Positions 11,113 to 21,453 of a stretch of 64,000 nucleotides of DNA are shown in pieces. This DNA is from Tetrapyrgos nigripes (taxonomy: Eukaryota; Basidiomycota; Agaricomycetes; Agaricales; Campanellaceae): assembly GCA_013368315.1 (NCBI GenBank), contig JAACJM010000023.1, positions 496,001 to 560,000 on the forward strand. The letters are read 5' to 3'. Position 1 is the first letter of the stretch. Every line of letters starts with the position of its first letter. Below the pieces are notes generated by a model. It searched no databases. It worked only from the letters and a program-made list of their open reading frames with translations, and had not been told where the DNA came from. The position numbers were made by a program, and so were the translations under genes.

Positions 11113-12611
11113 AATTTAGACATAATGTCTTTTAAATAGACGGTTGCTTGTTCCTTTTCCTCTCCTTCTAATCCTTTAACCCTGTTTACCATATCAGAGA
11201 TTTCCTTGATCGTGTTTCGAGAAGAGGATGCCTGTGCCACTGTTGCCGGTGGAGGGGGCGCGGTTTCGGCTGTTCGAATGGTGCGAGGAGGGAAGTTCCG
11301 GGAAGTGTTTTGAGACGACGCTCTCGGGAATGTCGGACATTCGTTGCTCATATGTCCAGTTTGTCTACATGCAAAGCATGCCCCTGCTTTTCGAAGTCGG
11401 TCCCTTTCATCAGGTGTCAGTTTAGGTGGCAAATTGAAAGACGAGTTAGCACCTGATCCCATGAGCGCATTGACGCTTGCTACCGTTCTTCCTTGAGATG
11501 GACCTGGGCTACTCTTCGACGTTGAAGTGGTCTTCCAGCGTCCCTGTCTCTCTCGTTCCTTTAACCACTCTAAGTGAAGCTCCACAGCTCTTTCCTGATA
11601 TTCATCGAAGTCTTTCCACTTCAGATACGTCCTTCCAACTGCTTCTCGGAGTTTGGGTGGCAACCCATCCTGATAGAATTCTAACAGCGCTGCCTCTCCA
11701 AAGTCAGACTCCTCTCCATATGTGTCGAAAATGCTGTTATAGCTGCTGATATCCGTCCCCCTCATTCTGGCAAACTTGATCTTTGTTCTGGCCACATCTT
11801 CCGAGGCTAAAGGTTTGAAGTCCTTCTTGAATCGATCACGTATCTCCTTTAAAGTTATCCATCTCCGTTGATCTGGTGTATCTTTCAACTCCTCATTTTC
11901 TTCATCTGCATCTCGTTCCGTCAATCTCTGCGTTGCCCAGTCTCCTCCTTTTTCTCCCGCGAAGAATGACAGAAATAGTGCAACCTGACTTTCTTCGGTT
12001 GGGTACCTTCCTTGATTCATGCGCAGGTAGTTGTTAAACTGGGCCAACCATCGTTTTGCCTCGCTTCGTTCTCCGTTGAAGGTATCCGGTTTTCTCCCTC
12101 GTTCGGAAGTTCCGTTTAACCCGATAGGAGGCGTGTCAGCCATGACTGAGTCGTTCGGGTCTGAAGGGTCTGGAGAAGGAGGTGTAGGGGGTCGACGAGG
12201 GGCTACGGATGGTCCTTCGGCGGATGGAATGATGGGCGAAGAAGGTGGGGAAGTGGGGTCGTTTGGTTCTGGTGGGTTATTTGAAAGCGTTTCTGGTACT
12301 GGGTTGGTTTCGGAGGGTTGGTTGGGCGCAGAAGTCCCTTGGCCTGATCTGGTTCTAGGTTTTCGATGTGCTTTCTGAATCGCAAGTTCTTGGAGCTGGG
12401 TTATAACGTGCAGCCAATTCGGGAGTTCTACGTCAGTAAGTCGTTGAGTGTTATACCTGTTTAGGCAAGGTTGATTTTTACACGAAACCCAAGGATCGTC
12501 GCCGTTTTCAGGAATATAGCAGGCGTCTCGGTTCGATGCGGGGTGGAATACGTGTGGTCGGTTGGCACAACGGAGATTCGGATCTGCTGATGCGGATCGT
12601 CGCTCAGTCAT
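11103..12611 (-). CDS. gag: Gypsy-A gag
   Basis: 502 aa with an ATG start. The N-terminal 45 residues are Cys/His-rich (RCANRPHVFHP, then CKNQPC). A Pro/Ser-rich linker follows, then the helical capsid-like region (KRWLAQFNNYL, about residues 185-360). Near residue 425 a single CCHC zinc knuckle, CFACRQTGHMSNEC, is the nucleic-acid binding motif of Ty3-type Gag. The protein forms the virus-like particle in the cytoplasm. It ends LDF-stop, and the GATTTTTAA at that stop is a candidate slip site into pol. Confidence 0.93.
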   Translation of the reverse strand: MTERRSASADPNLRCANRPHVFHPASNRDACYIPENGDDPWVSCKNQPCLNRYNTQRLTDVELPNWLHVITQLQELAIQKAHRKPRTRSGQGTSAPNQPSETNPVPETLSNNPPEPNDPTSPPSSPIIPSAEGPSVAPRRPPTPPSPDPSDPNDSVMADTPPIGLNGTSERGRKPDTFNGERSEAKRWLAQFNNYLRMNQGRYPTEESQVALFLSFFAGEKGGDWATQRLTERDADEENEELKDTPDQRRWITLKEIRDRFKKDFKPLASEDVARTKIKFARMRGTDISSYNSIFDTYGEESDFGEAALLEFYQDGLPPKLREAVGRTYLKWKDFDEYQERAVELHLEWLKERERQGRWKTTSTSKSSPGPSQGRTVASVNALMGSGANSSFNLPPKLTPDERDRLRKAGACFACRQTGHMSNECPTFPRASSQNTSRNFPPRTIRTAETAPPPPATVAQASSSRNTIKEISDMVNRVKGLEGEEKEQATVYLKDIMSKLDF

Positions 12612-12620
12612 ACACTGATT

Positions 12621-13022
12621 TTATGAAAGATAGTTGGGCCCTAAGATATAGGAAGATGCTAGGCCGTATTCGGGGGAGGGTGCTAATGGAGAGTAGTTGA
12701 CGTGTTCTTTGAGGAATAGAGGTCCTTGAATCTGAACCACAGTTTCTCCTGTGTTGAAGTCTTCTTTCACCGTTATGTATGAAAACGTTGAGAGGACTAC
12801 GTCACCTGAGATAAGTTTCCACACCCAACGTCTTGTGCAAACGAAGTGTTGGTTAAGACTCCAAGGATCCGTTCGTAGTTGTCTTCCGTGAGAGACCGCG
12901 TATTCGGAGTATAGGAGGTAGCGAGGAAGGGGAAATGGAACCCGTTCGTAGTCACGAGGGGTTTCAGGGGGTTCGATGCGAATTCGGGGGCGTGGGGTAG
13001 ACAGAGTGAAAAAGGATTTCAA
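12621..13022 (-). other. ATG-less 133-codon open region upstream of Gypsy-A gag
   Basis: Open for 133 codons in the same frame as gag, ending TAA nine bases before the gag ATG. It contains no ATG at all and has a TAA just upstream, so a standalone protein is doubtful. The composition looks protein-like (GDVVLSTFSYITVKEDF), so it could be an exon joined to an upstream start by splicing, an older Gag extension cut off by a nonsense change, or 5' leader with no coding role. No known domain was recognised. Confidence 0.35.
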
Positions 13023-13319
13023 TTACAGAACCGGTCGACCACCTTACTCGGGTTTTAGCGAGTCTGGTATTACGTCTCGAGACTGTGTAGACGGGGGATG
13101 ACCTCGTGTAACTGCTCCTTGAGTAGTTCACGCCTGCCAACCTGTGAGGCTCCTCACACAGGGTAGAGTTGATGGGCTTTTGGGCACCGTAGGGGGAGGA
13201 TAGAATAGTAGGAAAGTCCAGTACGATGGTAAAGGGGTAAAGGAGTTGAGAATAGAGATGAACGAGATAGAAGGGAAAAGACTCAAGTAGTGAGGTGGGT
13301 GTATGGGAGTTCGTTCAAG

Positions 13320-13834
13320 TGTCAAGGTTGTCGATACACTCGATAACCACCCAAGTCACACAATACGAGAAAGTCGGTTTACAGGAGAATAGATTGATCA
13401 GAGAGAGAGTTTTAAAGAGATGAAGAGAAAGTAAGCTGACTAGGCTCTACACTGCGTAATAAGAGTACGGAGCGGAGACGAAGTGAACGAACTAAGGAAT
13501 AGGTTACAAGGATCACAGGTATATAAGTAAAATATGAACAGATGGGAAAGAGTAAGTAATAATAGACAGTATCATGTGGAGATGTCAAGGGCGAGAGAAT
13601 AACAAGTCAAATATGGATAGATGAAGGTACTGGATCACACAGCGTGATTGACAGTGAGAATGTCCATGGAGATAGGAATCGGAGGAGGTAGGAATGTGAG
13701 TCATAGATCTAGAGAGATGGTAACTATAGACGATGATGAGAAATAGTTGATGTTTATGGGGTTAGAGTGGAGAATAGGTAGTAAAGGGAAAAGAATAGAA
13801 AGGAAAATGAATAGGCGGGAGACGATTCATGACA
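13320..13834 (-). repeat. Gypsy-A 5' LTR
   Basis: 515 bp, identical to 5796-6310. It is followed on the right by the target duplication GGATG at 13835-13839. Transcription of the element would start here and run leftwards. No primer binding site matching a known tRNA 3' end was recognised next to it. Confidence 0.97.
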
Positions 13835-16390
13835 GGATGTCAAGGACAAAGATGTAGTGTTGACGTACGTGGCAAATCCCTATTTTTATTAACCTTTCTC
13901 ATTCTTCGGGGGCTTCAGCTGCGATGGTGTGAAGGATATCTCGAAAAATTCGTTGACTGGGGTCAATATATCAGTAGACTTCCAGGTGAGTAAGACCCTT
14001 TGCAACACGTACCAGCAAAAATCCCAATTGTGCATCCAGCCGCATCTCATCGACCTGTACAACTCCATGCCAGACAAAAAGGATGGTCTGTCGATGTGCG
14101 AATCATTTGAAAAGATGATTGATAGTGCCGAGAGCGTCTATGGATGTAGAATCGTAGCGCTGGGGACGGACAATGATGGTGGGAGTAGAGCAGGAAGAAA
14201 TTTGATTGGGGAACGGCGACCATGGCTTTTCACGTTCCCATGTATAGCTCATCAAGTATGTAAAAATATATACTCTACTCAGTTCAGCGTGGCGCTGATG
14301 TATCACAGGGACAACTCATTTTACATGACTATCTGAAAGTCAATCCCAAAGCAAACCAGACTGCAGAGGATGCTACAGACCTGGTCGGGTGGTTTAACAA
14401 CCATGGCCGCATGCGTGTTATATTCGATGAGGAACAACTCAAAGCAAACCACAAAATCCTTTCCTACATTCTCGCTAATCTTACGCGATGGACTACCCAT
14501 GTAATTTCCTTCCACCGACTTGAGGAGATCGAACAACCCCTTCGCATTGCTGCACTGTCTCGCCGTGATGATGTCATTGCAGCACAAGTTGGCGCTGAGA
14601 AGAATATACGCAACGCAAGTGCTCTGCGCTCAGCAGCTACTGAGCATCTAGATCTTATCAATGACAACAACTTTTGGAGACGTTTACACGGTGTTGTTGA
14701 AGACCTGGAGCCAATCTGCTATGCAACAAACATTTTCCAAAGTGACCGCGCCCATCCTGATGTCGTTCTCTTGGCCTTTGTTGGTCTCTACCTTCACTTC
14801 AAGAATCACACCGACAAGCAGCTTTCTCTCGCAATGACAAAGCGGCTAGAGAAACGATGGAAGAGCTTCGATCAGCATTTGTTGATTGCAGCACTGATCC
14901 TGAATCCCTACGAACATCTAGATCATTTTGGACCTGATGCCAACGCTAATCCATTTGGTCTCAATTCACTCATTTCAGAGGTAAGTTTTGGGTGGCGTAT
15001 TTCACGAATTAGTCACTGACTCAACTCTTTAGCTTTATAAAAAATATGCAAATCGTCCTGTTCCTGACTCACTTGATCCGGACGAAGTCAATGATCTTGG
15101 AGAAGAGCGTCGGAAGTGTTTGCAGTCCGTTTCCACTGCAGTTACCCATTACTTAGCTATGACTGGTCCATTTCAGCATTGGCCAGAGCAACATGCTAGC
15201 TGGGAAGCAATCCATGTGAGTTTGGATTTTTTTTCTTGCGCAATATACTTATTCTGAAAATTTCTGTATCTTAGGACAATGATCCTATTATATTCTGGCA
15301 GCAGATGACCACGGATGGTCGTACCGCTGACCTCGCTCATTTTGCGTTGACTTCATTGTCAATTGTATTGAACACTGCCTCCAATGAGCGCTCGTTTTCT
15401 GACCTTAAGGTCAAGAAGACGCGTCTGCGCAATAGGCTTGGGACTCCAAAGGTCAAGAAGATGATTAAGGTACAATTTTGTTTCTATTTTCGTAAGCTAT
15501 AACTAATGTACTATAGGTTGGTGGTAGGATTCGAAGACATCACTACAATGCAGGACTCAGAACTCGCCGCAAACCTCGCAAGAATCATTCTGAGGAAAGA
15601 CTTAGTACACTGCTGCATGTCCCACGATATGCCGAGGCATTGGATGGTCCGGATTCAGACATTGATGATGATTTGCACCGTCGATCACCCCTGGTTAGAA
15701 GTAGGCGGGAATGGAGGCGTGAATTTATCAAATGGGCAGAGCGAGCCAGGGCTGAGGACAGTGGAGATGATGATGACAATGAGCCACAGGCGAGTACTGC
15801 TAATTCTCAATGGCTTCCTCGTTCTCTCGCATTATTATTTGGTGGCAAAACTGTTGAAGAGTCTACTCTTGATGCCTATATTGACCGGCGACGCACTCGG
15901 AGGCAGGGCTGGAGTGAGGAGGCACTACATATGGAGTTGCTTGCTCAGGAGGAGGGTGATGTGATACCTGATGATGGCGAGTTGGAGGGTTCTGGCGACG
16001 AGTACAACGGTAATTGACTGATGAAAAAAAAATTGTACTAAGGCCTTAATGACCCTTAAATACATCCCTTAATTAATACTATTTTAACCCATTAAGCCCT
16101 AACGCTGTTTGGTACCCTTAATTAAGACCTTAGGCTGAACACTGGCAACAAATACTTTGACTTTTATCAGCCTAGAAATCATGCGAAATTTTCGTAATTT
16201 AAGTCCCAACAAAAATGCTTACAAATATCAATGGCCGCCCGCAGTGAGTGAGGCTTGCGCGGGATTAATCGCAAAAGCATATATAAAGACCACATACAAT
16301 AGCCCTCCAAGTCTCTGCGTACGACTCATAATGCATACTGGACGATATAGGAAAAACCGGGCGGCTAAAACATCATTTACGCACTTTATT

Positions 16391-16531
16391 TTAATAGGAG
16401 AACGCGTATGTAGTTGCCTTTTTCAATGCTTTGGCTGCCTTTTCCTTCTCTTTAGGACCCTTAGAACGTACTTTCTTGTCGGCCAAGCCACTGACTTTCT
16501 TCTTCTTGGGGCTGCCAGATGTTTGAGCCAT
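16391..16531 (-). CDS. Small basic protein with an SV40-type nuclear signal (46 aa), hypothetical
   Basis: An ATG-started 46-codon ORF outside the MITE, 145 bp from its right end. It begins MAQTSGSPKKKKV, which includes a classical monopartite nuclear localisation pattern, and 16 of 46 residues are Lys or Arg. A pyrimidine-rich leader precedes the ATG, as in fungal genes. It may be a genuine microprotein, the first exon of a gene truncated by the insertions to its left, or chance. No family was recognised. Confidence 0.35.
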   Translation of the reverse strand: MAQTSGSPKKKKVSGLADKKVRSKGPKEKEKAAKALKKATTYAFSY

Positions 16532-16727
16532 GAGGAAACACGTATAGAAATAGGAGGGAGCTGCCAGCGAAGCAAAATCGACGCGTCAAGTGGGCGAAGT
16601 CTCGTGTCGTTCGGAATTTCAAAAATGTTTCATAATACATAGAAACCGCCAAAGCGGCTGATTCTACTCTGACTGCGCGCACGCAGAATCAGCCAGAATC
16701 AGCTACTCTGACGGACCCTATTCAGAA

Positions 16728-18910
16728 TCAATTGTCTCTTTCTATTTCTGATATCTCATCATCCAAATCCACTATAGTATCCAATATTATACTTTGATGA
16801 ACCCGACCGTTCCTCCTCCTCAGACTCGGGACCGTTTCAAGGTCTAGATCACGACTTTCTGACCATGGAATGGTGGGAACAATATCAATATCAATCAGCC
16901 TTTGACGGGAGAAAATTCCTTCATCGACTGATTTATGAAGGTTGAGAAGCATATGCGATACCATTATTGAGGAGAAGTTGAGTGTGAATGTGGATAGGGG
17001 TTCTGTGGTGTAGGCCTGAGGCGTACAAGGTGAAGGAATGAGATAAGAAAAAAGCCGAATGAGTTGAAAAACAAGATGAATCATGTGGGTACCTACCCCG
17101 GAAGTCTAAGCCACAGGCAAGTGAGTAGACACGCACGCGAATGAGGAAGGCTAACTTACATAGTATGTGATTATATTTGCAAGTGTCGCAAGGAGCTTGA
17201 ACCTGGTATATTTCGACATCTCAGCAGATGAAGTACGAAAAAACTTCTACAGCGTCGACACTTACGCGTAGTACATGGCACCTGTATGGATCACAATCGA
17301 GGAAAGAAAAGATACATCCACCAAAGATTAGACGAGAAACAGACAAGTCACTCACCATCTCTAAATAACAACGCAATCAACGGATCCGGCACCTGCGCAT
17401 TGAAGCCATGATAATGTCTCATCGACCAGGATTTCCATAGTGTTAATAAAAAGACGAGGGAGCTGAAGGCTAGCATTAGTATCCATGGGAGTACTCGGTC
17501 TGTGTAGAAGGAACAAGACGACCAATCAGATTGAGCACGAGTTTGATGTAAGCACAAGTGACACACGGAGAACACTGAGAAAACCAAGGTCGAAGACGAA
17601 GACGAGGATGAGCGTTCAACATGAAGCTACCATTGCAGAGCGGAAACGAAGCCACTCACGTATCGAGAGGTACAGTGACCACGCATCCTTCAGGATGCGG
17701 TTCCATCCGCGTACTACCTTGGTCTAAGCCCTTCCACTGTAGATGTAGATGTAGAGTACATGCATATGTATGGCGATGGATAACATAGTAGCATAGAGGT
17801 CAGCAAATTGTACGTCAATTACTTACTTGAAAAAAGGAAGTACCACTCACCGTAGTAATCCCCATGACTGACAAATTTGTAACAGCCATAATAACCAACA
17901 TTGAACGACTCCGTTCGTAAAGTGCGTATATGCGCAAGATGAGGGTGACTAACAACGCCAGCGTGAGCGTAAATCAGGCATAAACGTGCCATAGGAGGAT
18001 TCGAGGGTTAGAACTTTGAAGTATACCTACCGTCTACAATCACAAGTATTAAAGCGACCCAAAAGACCCAGTAGGAATAGTATTGCATGCACCTAGATAC
18101 AAACAAGCCAGTTCAGAATCAAAGGGCAGACCTAGGATTTATCTCGATTGGAATTTACTGACGCCTGGAAAGTAAAAATTAGAAAGATTAGTGTTTAGAA
18201 CCGGAGACATGGTGTCGACGTATAATTAAAGAACAAGCCTGTGATGCATCGAATGAAGGGTTATGCACTCACACTAGTACTCATCCTCGAAAACTTCACC
18301 ACCGTCACAGGAATCGTTCCGACCAACCCCAAATATCGGATGATTAGGAAGCAATAAGAGGAGAGGATTTTGGGCCGTGTCCAGATGTACTTGACTTCAT
18401 CGCCTGAGACGATATCAGTCAGATGCGAAAATATCATGGTCAACAACTGAGTACTAAGAAGTTACGTAGAAGTTGGGCGGAGCTCACCGAAAGTGATAAT
18501 ATAATCCCAAAAAAGAATCGCTATAAATATTGCGTTTGTGGGTTACAAAAGGATCCACGTCGAAAAGTTTGCAAAGACGACGTACTGATACCTAGGAGGT
18601 ACAAATACCTATGAACCATTCTGCGGACCCGCAGAGTATTAGCATCAGTACGTATTAGAAACATGCACTACTGTGCAACGAACGGGAAAGGGAGGAGTAG
18701 GAGGAGTATTACCCGGGCTGGGACCAAGTGCTGATCCGCCGGGGGATCCGGGAAGCAACCCGATGTAGCTACTATGTATAATAGTCGTCCCGGGATCAAC
18801 CACTTCCAGGGAAGGGAACGGGCAAGAACACTGAGAAAATAGAATGGAGCTACTCACATCTGCCCTTCAATACCGACGATGTCAACGCTGGGATCGCTAC
18901 CTTGATCCAT
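16728..18910 (-). pseudogene. DUF6533-type multi-pass membrane protein, probably damaged
   Basis: The ATG is at 18908-18910. Exons recognised include 18858-18910, 18586-18620, 18488-18520 and 18273-18403, then several short ones, and the last 16728-17015. The diagnostic DUF6533 signature spans exons 2-4: ITILFWDYIITFGDEVKYIW, then a second hydrophobic segment (CFLIIRYLGLVGTIPVTVV). Further membrane segments include YYSYWVFWVALILVIV, LALLVTLILRIYALYERSR and LPWILMLAFSSLVFLLTL. The tail has FSSIMVSHMLLNLH, usual for these receptor-like proteins of unknown function. Two irregularities were found. The exon at 18031-18092 fits its protein only in a frame the upstream splice does not give, and no AG acceptor precedes the LTLALLV exon (about 17960). 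It is either decayed or uses unusual splicing. Confidence 0.7.
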
Positions 18911-19033
18911 AATGATATGATACTATTTTCCTCAGGATTTTATGATGAGATCGTTTTGGTTTTGAGGGAAGAGGGAAGGGAATCCTCGGTAGAAAGGAAA
19001 TGGGGAAGGAATTCGTCCATCTCAACTAGTGCG

Positions 19034-19047
19034 TCCTTTTATAAAAG
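19034..19047 (-). promoter_or_regulatory. TATA box of the DUF6533 gene
   Basis: CTTTTATAAAAGG lies about 130 bp upstream of the ATG at 18910 on the minus strand, at a suitable distance for a fungal core promoter. Confidence 0.45.
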
Positions 19048-19530
19048 CTTTTCCGATCACGAAGTACGCGCTAGCCGATACCGTCCCTGTATCCCTGCCT
19101 TGGGATTCAAAGAGTGTCTATTATGCTTGAATTGAGTCCTCTTGAATCCTTGACAGTGGCACCTGTCCGCAACGTCATCCTTTATACTAATCCTCTCCGT
19201 GACTCCGACCAAACTCCGACGGACCGTAGACCGTAGACTCGTTGTCAATATCTCACTTGTATGTATTGTCAGCCTGTATGAACGGTACTGAGACTTAGAG
19301 CCTGTTCGGTATAAATCCGATCCGGATGAGACCTCGGATTGGAACAAGATTGGAAAGCCCTGAGGTCACATGTATTGAGACTCGAGAGTGCATAGTATTA
19401 GATTTTCTGGTTTGTTTTACGGTTACAAAAAGTCGTGTATGAATATTGCATGTCTTGAGACCCTAGCCTAGCATACATGATGCGATCTAGAAATTACGAG
19501 GCCTCTTAAAAGCCGAGTTAACTTACCAAG

Positions 19531-20070
19531 ACCTCAAACTCCCACCCCTTTTTGTTGCCACAGCCGGTCTTTGCCCTTCCCGACAACCAGAATGTCCAGA
19601 CTCGGTCTGGACCAGATCCAAAGACCGTTGACATCAATAATCACAACATCATGCGAGCGTGTCAAATCGGTCTGCTTAACGCCCCTCTTCCCTCTCACTT
19701 TCCACCGATTCTCCCTCCCTTCTGCATAACCTGAGTTAGACTACGTGAAAGGGCCTTGTAATTTGCCACGCGAAGCGATGGCTTTCGTCCCAGTTAACTT
19801 ATGTCGACCTCGAAAATTTTACCATGACCTCAAACTCCCACCCCTTTTCATTGCCACAGCCGGTCTTTGCCCTTCCCGACAACTGGAATGTCCAGACTCA
19901 GATTCAAGGATCGTTGATGTCAATAACCACGACATCATGCTAGCATGTCAAATTGGTCTGCTTAACGCCCTTCTTCCCTCTCACTTTCCACTGATTCTCC
20001 CTCCTTTCTGCATAACCTGAGTTAGACTATGTGAAAGGGCCTTGTAATTTGCCATGCGAAGTGATGGCCC
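19531..20070. repeat. Tandem duplication, two diverged copies of about 296 bp
   Basis: The sequence starting ACCTCAAACTCCCACCCC occurs at 19531 and again at 19827 and stays alignable to the AAAGGGCCTTGTAATTTGCCA boundary in each copy. Divergence is about 10 percent with small indels. Related fragments of the boundary sequence occur inverted near 23175-23230 and at 23560-23600. The short open frames inside are not conserved between copies, so I see no gene here. Confidence 0.75.
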
Positions 20071-20095
20071 TTTGCCCCAGTAGAAACAAGGATGA

Positions 20096-20276
20096 CATTC
20101 AGAATCAATCATCTCTTTCTATTTTTAATGTCTCATCCACTATCCACTCCGAGTTGAAACCGTTTCAAATTCTGGTTCATGACTTTCCAGTACGAACTTG
20201 AAATGAATATCAATTACCCTTTGAGAGGAGAGAATTGCTTCATCGAATGATTTATGAAGGTTGAAGAAAGCCTTCG
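20096..20276 (-). pseudogene. Duplicated 3' end of the DUF6533 gene, decayed
   Basis: This stretch aligns with 16728-16945, the last exon of the neighbouring DUF6533 gene. Shared blocks include ATTCAGAATCAAT, TCTCTTTCTATTT and CATCGA(C/A)TGATTTATGAAGGTTGA, with deletions between them. The frame is lost. It is a local segmental duplication, not a second working gene. Confidence 0.7.
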
Positions 20277-20457
20277 CCAGTGGACAGAGGTTCAGGCATG
20301 ATGGTTCATGATGAAAGGATGATCAAAGCAGCGAGTATCGAACGGCACCAGTGTTCGGGGTCCCCGTTCTATTGAACAGGAGAAGCCTGTGGGCGCCAAT
20401 TCTCATCGCGACCAACAACTGACCGTAAATACAGTTTCATCAGGAAAACCATCCCTC

Positions 20458-21349
20458 TATGCTGTGCTAAAGTGGAAAGTATTATTTCCGACTTAAAACA
20501 CCGTTTCCGAACTCAAAATGGCTTTCCGAATTATCAAGAGCGTGACATGTGACACCCGAAGTCCTACTGTCCCGAATTGATGACCGTGAGTCCCGAATTG
20601 TAAGTCGACCTCACCGAAAACAGCAGCGCATTACCGAATTGTAACTTGTCTCTCCGAATTAATGACTTGCCTCCTGTCTTCACCTTCTATATTGTACTAA
20701 ATATATTTGAAAAGATATGTTCCTGTATGATTTGGTCATAATTTGGGTCAAAATTAACAACTTGTAGAAAACAATGCCAGGTATAAACATGGATTGCTTG
20801 AAACGAATGTTATTGGTTGATCTAATGAGAAAGATAGATTGCAGGTGACACACCATGTCTAGGGAAGTGCAACTATCAGCTATGTCCTGTCAAAAGATGT
20901 GTCAAGGGCATTTAGGGGCTTATAAGTGATGGCGTCAAAAGTCATCTGCCCCAGTTCTTCTCCCTCAGAGTCCCTTTCAGGTAACAGAAAATAACTTCAA
21001 GGAAGGAAAGTAGAAGAAGTGTAGGTCTCACGGTAGAGCGAGAATATTGACGGGAAAATGTCATATTTACTACAAATTGTATGCAAATTTATTTTGCTAC
21101 AATTTGAATCCTGGACTCAAAAAGTATTCAATCTGTTCGGAGAGATGACTTGTATTTCGGTAAGGTGCTCATGTTTTCGATGAGGACGACTTGCAATTTG
21201 GGGTATGCGTCCTTTCAATTCGGGCCAGTGTTGGACTTCGGGTGTCACACGTCACGCTCTTGATAATTCGGAATCCCGCTTAAGGCCTTTTTGAGTTCGG
21301 AAACTGTGTTTCAAGTCGGAAATAATACTTTCCACTTTAGCACAGCATA
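20458..21349. mobile_element. Non-autonomous DNA element E1 with phased subterminal motifs (892 bp)
   Basis: Long inverted ends begin TATGCTGTGCTAAAGTGGAA on both sides and remain alignable for more than 90 bp. It is flanked by TCCCTC at 20452-20457 and 21350-21355, a 6-bp target duplication. Inside the ends, CCGAA(TT) motifs occur at 20557, 20573, 20594, 20615, 20635 and 20655 on the left, with reverse-oriented TTCGG motifs on the right. It contains no transposase. A 6-bp duplication does not match the common fungal superfamilies, so the class is left open. Confidence 0.85.
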
Positions 21350-21453
21350 TCCCTCGGAAAGTTGCCGAAACTTTGGAAAATTTCCAAAAATTTGGCAAAT
21401 TTTAAGGTACCCCTAATAAATTTTGGAAATTTCGGCATCTTTCAGGCGCCTTC

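Larger units (their letters stand above)
5796..13834 (-). mobile_element. Gypsy-A: complete Ty3/gypsy chromovirus, inserted in the hAT gene
   Basis: It is 8,039 bp, with two 515-bp LTRs that I read as identical base for base and 5-bp target duplications GGATG at 5791-5795 and 13835-13839. It is read right to left: 5' LTR, ATG-less open region, gag, pol, accessory ORF, 3' LTR. Pol order is protease, reverse transcriptase, RNase H, integrase, chromodomain, which defines the chromovirus branch. Identical LTRs and intact frames mean a very recent insertion. It is the youngest layer of the 4.77-16.25 kb nest. Confidence 0.97.
5051..16017 (+). pseudogene. hAT transposase, interrupted by Gypsy-A and one nonsense codon
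   Basis: The inferred exons are 5051-5225, 5280-5795 joined to 13840-13864, 13919-13985, 14040-14255, 14309-14980, 15033-15215, 15275-15469 and 15517-16017. Introns are 47-59 bp and GT-AG. Exons sum to 2550 nt, an exact multiple of three (849 codons plus stop). Domains in order: a BED-type zinc finger (W..F, CFGC, then ILGGERPCNHAS); the catalytic core with LTCDGVKD and GTDNDGGSRAGR; and the C-terminal dimerisation region NTASNERSFSDLKVKKTRLR, the hallmark of hAT; then an acidic tail. Damage consists of an in-frame TGA at 5399-5401 (possibly from CGA) and the 8-kb retrotransposon inside exon 2. The intron after 5225 needs an AAG acceptor, a weaker site. The source copy was probably active recently. 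Confidence 0.9.
4866..16144 (+). mobile_element. hAT DNA transposon carrying a nested Ty3/gypsy insertion
   Basis: The ends are CAGTGTTCGTCCTAAGG (left) and the inverted CAGTGTTCAGCCTAAGG (right). Perfect 8-bp target duplications GCAACAAA flank it at 4858-4865 and 16145-16152, as expected for hAT. Both subterminal regions (4880-4975 and 16040-16135) are rich in TTAATTAAG and AAGGCCTTAA motifs, probably transposase binding sites. The element is 11,279 bp as found, or 3,235 bp once Gypsy-A and its target duplication are removed. It encodes one transposase on the plus strand. Confidence 0.95.
4770..16246. mobile_element. Palindromic CACTG-ended MITE (190 bp), split by a hAT element
   Basis: Left half 4770-4865, right half 16153-16246. 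Once the hAT insertion and one copy of its target duplication are removed, the element is about 190 bp and nearly a perfect hairpin. The arm beginning CACTGCGGGCAGCCATTGAT matches the reverse complement of the right end over about 60 bp. It is flanked by AGT at 4767-4769 and AGT at 16247-16249. CACTG ends with a 3-bp duplication fit the CACTA/EnSpm superfamily, which is an inference from the ends alone because no transposase is present. It sits in or next to the 5' leader of the Helitron. Confidence 0.75.
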
